Of a stretch of 64,000 nucleotides of DNA, positions 24,383 through 33,913 are shown in pieces. Made by a program: the position numbers and the translations under genes. The notes under the pieces are model-generated. The model did not search any database and had not been told where the DNA came from. It worked only from the letters and a program-made list of their open reading frames with translations. The stretch is from Owenia fusiformis (Eukaryota; Annelida; Polychaeta; Sabellida; Oweniidae), in contig CAIIXF020000009.1 in assembly GCA_903813345.2 (NCBI GenBank), positions 32,772,740 through 32,836,739 on the forward strand. The letters are read 5' to 3'. Positions within the stretch are counted from its first letter, which is position 1; each line of letters begins with the position of its first letter.

Positions 24383-25480
24383 CTGCATATAGGTCTAAAA
24401 AGATTAAGTATCATTTGCGTATAGTTCTGTTATTACTGTATACATATTACATTATAAAATATTGGTATTTTCTTGTCTTTCTCATCATGAATGATATCAT
24501 AGAATGATATTATATTATATATTGAACAATATTATGAATGTTTCATATCCGAATTAAAATCAATTAAACATATTTTAATACATGTAGATACATGAAGTAG
24601 ACTAGACAATTTGTGGACAAAAGCAGACTTTAAAAGAACACAAAATTGTATATTGCATATAGGTCTAATAAGATTAAGTACATGTATCTTTGCGTATGTT
24701 CTGTTATTACTGTATACATATTACATTATAAAATATTGGTATTTTCTTGTCTTTCTTCTCATGAATGATATTATAGAATGATATTATATTATATATTGAA
24801 CAATATTATGAATGTTTCATATCCGAATTAAAATCAATTAAACATAAAAACATTATACATGTAGATACATGAAGTAGACTAGACAATTTGTGGACAAAAG
24901 CAGACTTTAAAAGAACACAAAATTGTATATTGCATATAGGTCTAATAAGATTAAGTACATGTATCTTTGCGTATGTTCTGTTATTACTGTATACATATTA
25001 CATTATAAAATATTGGTATTTTCTTGTCTTTCTTCTCATGAATGATATTATAGAATGATATTATATTATATATTGAACAATATTATGAATGTTTCATATC
25101 CGAATTAAAATCAATTAAACATAAAAACATTATACATGTAGATACATGAAGTAGACTAGACAATTTGTGGACAAAAGCAGACTTTAAAAGAACACAAAAT
25201 TGTATATTGCATATAGGTCTAATAAGATTAAGTATCTTTGCATATGTTCTGTTATTACTGTATGCATATTACATTATAAAATATTTGTATTTTCTTGTCT
25301 TTCTTCTCATGAATGATATTATAGAATGATATTATATTATATATTGAACAATATTATGAATGTTTCATATCCGAATTAAAATCAATTAAACATATTTTAA
25401 TACATGTAGATACATGAAGTAGGCTAGACAATTTGTGGACAAAAGCAGACTTTAAAAGAACACAAAATTGTAGAAAACAA
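24383..25480. repeat. ~277-bp tandem repeat, four copies
   Basis: GCATATAGGTCTAATAAGATT recurs with starts near 24386, 24653, 24931 and 25208. Each unit includes ATTTTCTTGTCTTTCTTCTC and GACAATTTGTGGACAAAAGC. Units 2 and 3 are almost identical by eye, so the array is young. It ends about 50 bp before the MBOAT7 stop codon, so the MBOAT7 3' untranslated region probably runs into it. Confidence 0.9.
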
Positions 25481-25527
25481 AATATTTCAGATGCAAAAAG
25501 CAAAAACTGGCCAATTAACTTCAAATA

Positions 25528-28500
25528 TCAGTCAGATTTCTTTTCCACTTTAGCAGTTGATGCAAAAACATTCCCTACAATAATCAAAATTCCTGTGACG
25601 GCATGCATAGCAAAATAAATTGAGCCCCAATATCGGATTGTCTCATTGAAACCCAGTAAGAGAAAACCCATACACATATAGTCTAGTGATCTTTGTTTAT
25701 AGAACCACAAGCACCAGTCAAATATTTTCTGTCCCCTCTCGGTGTATTTTGAACGGAATGTTGATTTCATTATGTCCTCTGCCATGAGACTTGGGGGTAT
25801 GGTGAGAAAACTAAGATAGTACCCTGGATGGATCCCGTGCCAGAAAGCACTCACTAACATTGTTATTGATGTCCTGAAAGTATGAAAAATAAACATTACA
25901 AAAGAAGATGATATAGGTAAGAAGAATGTTCAATCAAGACACCCAAAAAATGAAAACTTATTCAAGAATACAGTATGTGTGCATTGCAATACACCAAATA
26001 TTCTAAATAAAAATGATGCGGTAAAGAAGCCTAGCTATAAAATCCATGGGCATATTACTCTTTCTTTCCATTCACGGTTTGAGAGAGTCCATTATTTCAC
26101 ATAGCAAGCTATTGGTTAAACTAAGCATTCTGTATTATATACACAATATTCACTCAATTACACAAAAGCTCTGTAAATATAATAAATAGAAAAAGTTCTA
26201 CTGTACCTCACAGCTTTAATAGGTACTCTTCTGTATATAAATGTAGCTAGCCAGTATTGCACACTCATGTTCCATGATCTCATCCCATCTCTAATAGTTG
26301 GGGCCAGTTCACAGCCGTACTCGTTGATGTTATGTATAGTCTCATAGTCATATTCACAGTCCCAATTTCCCTCCTCTGAGCTAAATGTACAAATAAAAAG
26401 GTCTTTAAGCAATTTCAGAATTTTTTCATTATGGTGATATGATAAAGCAGTTACAATATCTAAACATTGTTTGCTAGATTGATTAATTTGCATATTAGGG
26501 TTGTTTCCACTTTTTAAAATGAGATATGTCAAAATTACCAATACTGGTTGCATATCATATAAACAAAACAAATACATGACAGAGAAAACCACAATATTCT
26601 GAAGTTCATCAATGCAATATGAAAATTCATGGCACCTTTGATAAGTCAAGAATGATCCCAACTTGCTATATTCCATATAATGTACTTACATTTGTTTTAA
26701 GGCCTCTAGATCGGAGGGCCCAAGGCCACATTTAGGTTTTGAGGCCTTGGGGTATGCTCCTAGACCTGATGCCATACACATACACTCAGACATCACCCAG
26801 GCTGTGTACATACGCATGCGGAACACTGTGAACATAGGCACCATATAGAACAAGCGATACCAGAATGGCTTCTCCATGAAATCATCTGTGTTCATGTACT
26901 GAAATTCAAAATCCATGATTAAACTTCGAGGTGTATACAGGTCCAGTTTGTATCATATTTAAAACACGGATAATTTATAAATGGTCAATTTTGGTGAACT
27001 ATTTTTGTTATGTATTTTTATCAATGCAAATATTAACTGAAATGCACAAAAGATCCTAACAAACTTGACATACTTTGTATGCTTTAAAGCTCTTGATTAC
27101 TTTTAACATTTTAATAATGCCTTTTCCAAACAAGTGAAACCTGTGTATATTGAAGATTTTTTGATGAGAAAAAATGTTGCATGTCGGTAGGTGTTCACTA
27201 CAGAGAGAGTAATTTATACAGATATATGGGTATGCTCAAGGCAGCACTGTTGAACAACATACCTCTAAAGAAAAATATGCTGATGTTACTAGAAATAAAA
27301 GTCCATAGAGTGGAGCAAATTTCAAACGTTTCATCAATGGTTCAAAGGAAGGGACCTTCTCCGGGTTCTTTTGGTGAAGCATATCATGGTACGTTCTGTA
27401 TCTGTAGTATGGTCCTGAAATATACATGTAACAATATACAAAACATGGATCATGGAGTCTGCCTTTGATGTGGTTTAACTTAGATTGATTGCAAGACTCT
27501 TTTCCAATGAATAGTAAGATCAGAGGACCACGGGAGGTTTTAACCAGTATTAACATGAAAATTGTCACAACTTGCCATTTGTTACAGATGCCAACCACTA
27601 AACACTAACCGCCATCCACAAATAGTTAGCTACATTGATAAAGGAAAGCAAACTAAAATGGGCAATGGAGGCATACTTTGTCAGAAATGACTTTGAATTT
27701 TATATTTCAATTGTCAACAGATAATCTCTGTCTACCCAAAGTCACATTTGACAACTTTGGCTTAAAATCCAGGCTTAAAATCCCTTGACAAGTGCTCATC
27801 ATAATGGTGAAAAACTACATGATTTTGAAAAGATTTAGGCCATGAGAGAGGGGGGGGGGTGCTCATTTTGCAACATACCTGTGAGTAATCCAATAAAGCA
27901 GTAACTATAGCAGATCATATCTATAAAACTTGGGTTAACTCCCTGGAATTCTAGTTGCAGTTGTAGCTTCTTCTCCTCCTCTTCATTCTTAGTCTTGCCC
28001 TCTATTGTCTTCCTCTGTATTATTGTATCATGGACTTCAAACGCTAGCCCTATCATCTGAAAGTATTCGAAGATGTGCATCAATGATTGAAACTAATGTT
28101 GGATGTTGAATGAAGAATTAACTTTCATCATGGGTATGGACTTGTAACATATCACTTTAATGAGAAATATCCTTTAAGAATATGTTTTTACACTGTATTA
28201 TAGACTATTTTATAGATTTATTTTGGGAAGAGGTACTTGGGGAAAGGCTTGAGAGGCAGTGTATAGCCAAGGTGGGGGCACTGAAGCTATCATCTATCTA
28301 TTACAAACTTAATTGTGGTTCAGCCATCAATTTATTGTTGTAAATAATACTTTTATTTTACAAAATCACCATCCAATAATTGTTAATAGTCTAATTCCTT
28401 AAGACGCATCACATATAATGGTGGTTTCAAATACATTTTAGCACATTGTGAGAATTCAGAGTCATTTTTAGTATCTCTTTCAGAGAATGTATCTCTCTTT

Positions 28501-31500
28501 GGATTAACTCCATTCTTGTCTGAAAAATCTCTTTTAGAAAATGTTTCTCTCTTTGAGAGAACTTCATCTTTGTGGGAATTATCTTCATTGGAAAATGTCC
28601 CATTTCCATAAGAGAAAGCTGAAAGGTCATACTTTAAACATGCCTTATTCACAATTTCAAGTTGCTTGCTATATTCAGTTAGTTCATCTTGAAAGACATT
28701 AGAATCTTTACTTGCAATCTTACTCCATAAAGTTTCATTAAAATGTTCAAACAGAGCAAAATCTGCAGAACTCCAGTTTCTTATATTTCTCTCCACCATT
28801 TCTAAATCTTGGTTATGCTCCCCATTTGGATGATCATAATCCCTGACCTTATGAGACACAAATAGTATATCCTCCATACTCCAACAGAGGTAGTCCTTTA
28901 ACAGTAGCAGAGACTCCTTTAAATGGTCAGCCACAATAACAAAATCAAACTGTCCATCAATGATATGTACAAATCGTTCAACTTCAGTTGCGTTGAGTTT
29001 GGCTGTAGTTTGAAGCTTGTAATGATAACTTTGAAAGTTTCTAATTCGCATCTTTGTTAAATATGTATTTGCCTTTCTATAATACAATAATGGGTTTTCC
29101 TCGAACTGATCTAAAGCAGGTAGGCCACTTTCCCAAAGATGGAAAAAATTATAAATAGACTTAAGATGTGATACAGGATGTCTCACAACCCCAATGTATA
29201 CAGTATCATTCGGCATTAGATCTTGTATAGGTTTTGCATTAAATATCACATGATTCACCATCATGTTATACTGGTGTCCGCGATATTCTGGTAGGATTGT
29301 AAAAGGTTCCGGGTAACCCCCAAGAAAATAATTATTCTCAGGAAGCAGAAACTTGAGATGATGTTTCTCACCATATCTTTGGAAGATATTAGTAACAGTT
29401 GAACTTGCACATTTAGGTATTTTCACAAATACTATGTTCATTTTTGGTTTACACACAGAGGCATTGTGCAACTGATCCACGCTTTGGAATATCCAAGTTT
29501 GCCATACTCTGCACCCTATGGTCATTATTAAGGCAATTATGGCTAAGATATTGAAGGACTTCTTGATGTGTCTTAGAGTGAAAATATTTGATAAATACAT
29601 GTTTGTTGTGCCTTCACTAAATGATTGTGTTCTTCTATTTAGTTTTTGAAATGAATGTGTACATACATGTAATCATACTTGTATTATATCTGCATCAGTT
29701 CCAAAGGGTACATCCCATATTTCCTAATTTTAGCACACACTTATTAAAACAAAAGCATGCTCCATATGCATTATTCAAACAATAAATCCTATGTCACAGT
29801 AGATGCGCCACTTGTTCTATGTGAATGTTATTTGTTCATACTTGAATTTTTTTATAGTTTTTAATTTTTTTTTAAATTCTTTTCTTTTAATTACAATATG
29901 CAATCATAATATTCCATGAATATAACTGAAATAAGATTGTCACGGGAAACTATGCAGATAATATTAATTATGAATTTACAACTTTGCCCTCCGGTCATGT
30001 TTTTATCTATGGTTCTGCCATAAATGTCATGTCCATGTAAATCATGATATATAAAGTCCATTATTCTTCACACCATGAATCCAACAATCAGATTATATTA
30101 ACAAACAAAATACTTTTGGTAACTTGTATGTCTTGTATGTGACCCAGGTTATAAGGGTCGCCAATTCATTAGTACCTGTTGCCCTGCTAATAATATAGAC
30201 ATTGAAGTGATCCCAAAGTCATTCTAGGGTATCATCAGATATATGGGGCATCTATCTTGTTTGAATCACTGTTGCTGCCTATCAACCCCCCCCCCCCCCC
30301 AAGTTAACCAAACTCGTCTGGCCCAGTTATCTACTCCCGTACTCGTAGATCTGGGCCAGACGAGATCCAATGCAAAAAGGGGGGATTTACTCCGAAAAAC
30401 ACACTGGTTTTTCAATGTACAATACGTGCTAATAAATAAATAAACATCATAAAAAACACTCACGTGTTTGTTCCTTGTATCAAACTTTGTATTTATATTA
30501 GGTTTCCATCGCTGGATGACGGCTAATAAATAAGAAAGAAACGATTAAACGCAGCAAAAAGAAAAATTCTTCTGCAATCTGTTCGTGATCTCGTAGAATA
30601 TTGAGAAGTCTCGGCTGCATATTTCGTTCAGTACTACATTAGGTCAGTTCAACAAATTGAAAAATCGTATTTAATGTCCACCATATTTATTTCAAGTCTA
30701 AATACAACACAGCAAAGTAATCTACATTTTGATAATAAATCTGCTGAAATATTTGGGATGTATTGGTTCCCGGGAAATGTATTTTCGTTCCATGAAAGTT
30801 AAAAAATCATTGCGTCACACTTATGTTACGTCACATCACGTGACTTTATTCGGTGCGGAGAACTGACGAAAATATTGACGAAATCTTGTGCCCATTTCAA
30901 CATCAACATAACAAACAACACACCACATTTACGTGTAAGTTATATACTCTTTATTTCAAATAAATACTTGGGTTTACATGGAGCCCGATGTTTTGGTTGG
31001 ATGGCTAATAGGGAATGAATAATAAGTGATGATTCAGCGACATGTTTTTTCCGGAGTAAATCCCCTTTTTTTGCATTGGACCTCGTCTGGCCCAGATCTA
31101 CGACGTCAGGAGTAGATAACTGGGCCAGATAGGTTTGGTTACCCCCAAGTACACTTAAAGCCCCTCATAACTTCCTGAGAATCAAAACAAAATTACAATA
31201 CATTGAATACTATACAAGAAGGAAAAACAAGGGTTGCCATTTTTACCACCCTGTACAACATACATGTACTGTACCTTCAGAGTTAATAACAGCTGAACTG
31301 CATTGCTTGGTCCATTAACTTTGGGTAATCCACAGTAATGTGTAGTTCGAAAGAATACCAGGTAGCCAAAGCACCAGACAAATGTTGCAATGTGGCAATA
31401 CCTAAAATATATAAATTTACATTAATAAGTTGTTTACATGGTTATTGGCTTCAATACTCTGGCTGAATGACAGTCATATGCCACACCCTCCCCCCTTCTG

Positions 31501-33877
31501 GTTTTGCAGAACATTACTGGTCCATTTATCAAAATGAGTTGTGCTACTTCTAAGCTGAGGTCACATTTCCGGAATCACGAAGTGAAAGGAAACACCCTAT
31601 GATTTGGATGGACACCTTCCCGATAAAAAATCACTATTTTGGACTCTTATCAGCACAGGGCTGCTTGTATCCTTGTATGAACGCTTTGAATGAAGTATGA
31701 TATGTCTCATTTACTTCTGAGGCATTTCATCGATGCAGGATTGCTTGTATACCATTATAGTAAATAGACAAGACGCTTTGAATGAGGTACATGTTGGATT
31801 TGTGTATCTCTTGAATGCCCATGATACATGCAGTACTGTCAACCCCTAAAGATTTTCTCGCGGGACAGATTTTTTAGACCCAGTGCCCAAAATTCGCGGG
31901 ATTTTGCGGGACATGTACTAAATTCGCGGGACATTTAAGGCATTTGCGTGATTGCGCTAATAGGCCAATTCTTTTTTATCAAATTCGCGGGATTTCGCGG
32001 GACCATTCGAGGGACAAACACTCTAATTGCGGGACAGTTAACAGGTTTACCACCAAAAACTTCATAGAGGGACAGATGTTTTAGACAACGTGCCCTAAAT
32101 TTGCGGGATTTCGCGGGATATCCACCTAAATTTGCAGGATGTCCCGGGACATTCAAGGGATTTGCGTGATTGGGACTAATGTAAAAGCATGTTAAAGTAC
32201 TCAAATCAAACTTCCAGATACTGATTAATCAAATATAATGCACCGTTGCATTATAACTTAAATAAACGTCAACACAATTTCACAAAATACGCATAGGAAT
32301 ATTATTAAACTTTATTGTAATTTATCAAAAACAAAAACCATGCTTCAGGTGTGAGTACTGTAATCTAACACGAAATTCAAAAATTCGGAACAATACTTTG
32401 CACTTCTGGCGTCGTGACCAACTATGAAACGCTTACCCCCATAATGTTATATATTAAAATGTACCTATTCATATACTGTAGGCATGGGCTTTCAATTGAA
32501 AGCCCATGATATAGGGGTTCGATTAATCTACATCAAATTATAGGGAATGAGGTTACTTTTCTAGATAGGGTTTGTAGAAAAAACCGGGTACCGGGTAGTA
32601 AATCCTCCATGCTGGGTTCAAACTTGGTACCCGGTCGAAAAAACTGGGTACCCAAAAAACGAAATATACGAATATACAACATAATTAGATCATTAGAAAA
32701 CGTGTAAGATTTGTTTTGAATTTACAAAAATGTATGTAACTTCCTTCAAAATTGCGCTAGAAGCTTCAAATGAAAAGCATTTTAAGGCTCTTTTCTTCCT
32801 TTATCATCATAACCAATGAAAATATTGCCATGACGATAGAGGAAGAAAAGAGCCTTAAACTATGCTTTTTATTTGAAGCTTCTAGCTCAATTTTGAAGGA
32901 TGTTACATACATTTTTGTGAATTCAAAACAAATCTTACACGTTTTCTCATAATCTAATTATGTTATATATTCGTATTTTTCGTTTTTTGGGTACCCGTTT
33001 TTTTGACCGGGTACCAAGTTTGAACCCAGCATGTAGGATTTACAACCCGGTACCCAGTTTTTTCTACAAACCCTTTCTACATATCAGCGTCCATTTATTG
33101 TAACTCGCGTTTGCTAACATTTGCTCAGTTCTGAGATGAAGGCCACACGGCTAGTAAAAAGGCCAACGTTGGAACTGTTTGTGACCTACATCCCTATTTT
33201 CGTAATTAAAATGAAAGTTGAACCCTTCCTCTTTATTTTGATACCAAACAACAGCATGCTAGGTACTTACAACAAGGTAAACTTTACTCAAAAGTGCAAA
33301 AACTTAGCTTCTTATATAAGATAAGATAATCACAATATAGGGGATTGCAACAATTTCGGAAATTCGCGGAGGTTAAAGCCACATTTGCGGGACTTCGCGG
33401 GACATTGCGGGACACGCGATTTAGTCTAATTTTGATCAAATTCGCGGGATAATCCCGCCATTCGCGGGACACTTGACAGCTCTGTACATGTATTTCTAAA
33501 TCTGAATTGGCTGCACAATTGTCATTCTAAAATTAAAATCTTTCTCGTTGTCTCATCTTGAGGAATATTATTGAATATTTGACACTTCTACAAACGGTAC
33601 GGCCAGGATCTATGGTTTAGATCATACAATGCTTTTTACAAGTTCAGATGTAAACATAGATGACCTACTTTTTTGAAATTGTTATGATCAAACAGGTGAC
33701 AAGGGAAGTTGTAATCGAGTGTAGCGTATGTTCCTTACAGACAACGGCCACCATAGTCACACCGATTATGCTTGAGTATAGCTGCTTTGTTCTAGCATCA
33801 TCTATTTTCTTTATTAAATGTCCTAAAGGCAACGATATCACCAACAGTGTGGCGTAAATTATTTCGTCTGGTGTCAT
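25528..33877 (-). CDS. MBOAT7: Lysophosphatidylinositol acyltransferase, MBOAT7
   Basis: Membrane-bound O-acyltransferase that adds arachidonoyl-CoA to lysophosphatidylinositol in endomembranes. Seven exons: 33669-33877, 31275-31401, 27879-28056, 27263-27414, 26690-26898, 26207-26380 and 25528-25873. All junctions are GT-AG, phases agree, and the total is 464 residues against about 472 in human MBOAT7. Recognisable segments in order: MTPDEIIYATLLVISLPLG with HTLHS (exon 1), NAVQLLLTLK (exon 2), ICYSYCFIGLLTG (exon 3), GPYYRYRTY (exon 4), FRMRMYTAWVMSEC (exon 5), YDYETIHNI and RDGMRSWNMSVQYWLA with the conserved Asn (exon 6), and SAFWHGIHPGYYLSFLTIP with the catalytic His (exon 7). Many hydrophobic spans fit a multipass protein. 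The start ATG at 33877 is 36 bp from the divergent RABL3 start. Intron 2 contains a complete sulfotransferase gene and a transposon. Confidence 0.95.
28383..29600 (-). CDS. Galactose-3-O-sulfotransferase-like (Gal3ST family), intronless
   Basis: A 405-residue Golgi-type sulfotransferase that would transfer sulfate from PAPS to galactose on glycolipids or glycans. A short cytoplasmic tail is followed by one hydrophobic anchor at about residues 15-35 (FNILAIIALIMTI), which makes it type II. The 5'-phosphosulfate loop is FVKIPKCASSTVTNIF, followed by RYGEKHHLKFLLPE; the 3'-phosphate motif is VVRHPVSHLKSIYNFF. Later segments (LLLLKDYLCWSMEDILFVSH; HFNETLWSKI) match the Gal3ST family layout. The C-terminal tail contains a duplicated charged motif (SKRETFSKRD and PKRDTFSERD) that I do not know from vertebrate members. 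The gene lies within MBOAT7 intron 2 on the same strand and has AATAAA signals (reverse complement) at 28331-28336 and 28352-28357 just past its stop, so it looks like its own transcription unit. The acceptor sugar cannot be told from sequence. Confidence 0.85.
   Translation of the reverse strand: MYLSNIFTLRHIKKSFNILAIIALIMTIGCRVWQTWIFQSVDQLHNASVCKPKMNIVFVKIPKCASSTVTNIFQRYGEKHHLKFLLPENNYFLGGYPEPFTILPEYRGHQYNMMVNHVIFNAKPIQDLMPNDTVYIGVVRHPVSHLKSIYNFFHLWESGLPALDQFEENPLLYYRKANTYLTKMRIRNFQSYHYKLQTTAKLNATEVERFVHIIDGQFDFVIVADHLKESLLLLKDYLCWSMEDILFVSHKVRDYDHPNGEHNQDLEMVERNIRNWSSADFALFEHFNETLWSKIASKDSNVFQDELTEYSKQLEIVNKACLKYDLSAFSYGNGTFSNEDNSHKDEVLSKRETFSKRDFSDKNGVNPKRDTFSERDTKNDSEFSQCAKMYLKPPLYVMRLKELDY
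30305..31141. mobile_element. Terminal-inverted-repeat element with 9-bp TSD, copy 1
   Basis: The element is 837 bp. Ends: TAACCAAACTCGTCTGGCCC on the left and the reverse complement of CTGGGCCAGATAGGTTTGG-type sequence on the right. It is flanked by perfect 9-bp repeats CCCCCAAGT (30296-30304 and 31142-31150). Each end contains an internal hairpin (CGTCTGGCCCAG ... CTGGGCCAGACG). There is no transposase. A 9-bp duplication with long inverted ends suggests a Mutator-like non-autonomous element. It lies in MBOAT7 intron 2. Copy 2 is at 43290-44159. Confidence 0.85.
31855..32175. repeat. CGCGGGA-motif repeat cluster
   Basis: Many occurrences of ATTCGCGGGA, TTTCGCGGGAC and TTGCGGGAC variants, irregularly spaced. 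A second cluster lies at 33350-33475. It is GC-rich against its surroundings and sits in MBOAT7 intron 1. The two clusters flank the foldback at 32567-33074, and both end near CTGTCAA/TTGACAG-type sequence, so they may be the two ends of one larger element. Confidence 0.6.
32567..33074. mobile_element. 508-bp near-complete palindromic foldback element
   Basis: The left end AGGGTTTGTAGAAAAAACCG and the reverse complement of the right end agree closely, and the arms pair for nearly the whole length (about 240 bp each). Matching inner pairs include GGTACCCGGT/ACCGGGTACC and AAGGCTCTTTTCTTCC/GGAAGAAAAGAGCCTT. The centre is near 32820. The flanks TTCTAGAT (32559-32566) and TTCTACAT (33075-33082) look like an imperfect 8-bp target duplication, which fits hAT-type insertion. 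It lies in MBOAT7 intron 1. Confidence 0.8.
33350..33475. repeat. Second CGCGGGA-motif cluster
   Basis: Contains TTTGCGGGACTTCGCGGGAC, ATTGCGGGACACGC and ATTCGCGGGACACTTGACAG. It is related to 31855-32175 and lies 190 bp upstream (plus coordinates) of the end of MBOAT7 exon 1, inside intron 1. Confidence 0.6.
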
Positions 33878-33913
33878 GTTTTTTCTAACGAGTCTCAACT
33901 TGCTACTTCCGGT
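33878..33913. promoter_or_regulatory. Bidirectional MBOAT7/RABL3 start region with ETS site
   Basis: Only 36 bp separate the MBOAT7 ATG (minus) from the RABL3 ATG (plus). The interval contains ACTTCCGG at 33905-33912 (CCGGAAGT on the minus strand), the core of ETS/GABP-type sites that are common in bidirectional housekeeping promoters. No TATA box is visible. Unless both transcripts begin almost at their start codons, their 5' untranslated regions must overlap or extend into the opposite gene. Confidence 0.7.

Larger units (their letters stand above)
11018..25527. other. Gene-poor interval between PLC-delta and MBOAT7
   Basis: No gene was recognised apart from a possible upstream PLC exon (17916-17985) and a transposase remnant (14062-14289). 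The interval is filled with inverted-repeat DNA elements (12178-14525, 15865-16970, 18700-20391, 22732-22855) and tandem arrays (21620-22215, 23425-24140, 24383-25480). The stretches between them (11160-12170, 14530-15860, 16975-18690, 20400-21600, 22215-23420) are AT-rich; I see nothing further in them. Confidence 0.6.

Noticed and set aside
33878..33898. TTG-initiated N-terminal extension of MBOAT7 (MRLVRKN before MTPDE)
   Set aside because: Non-ATG start; family alignment supports ATG 33877.
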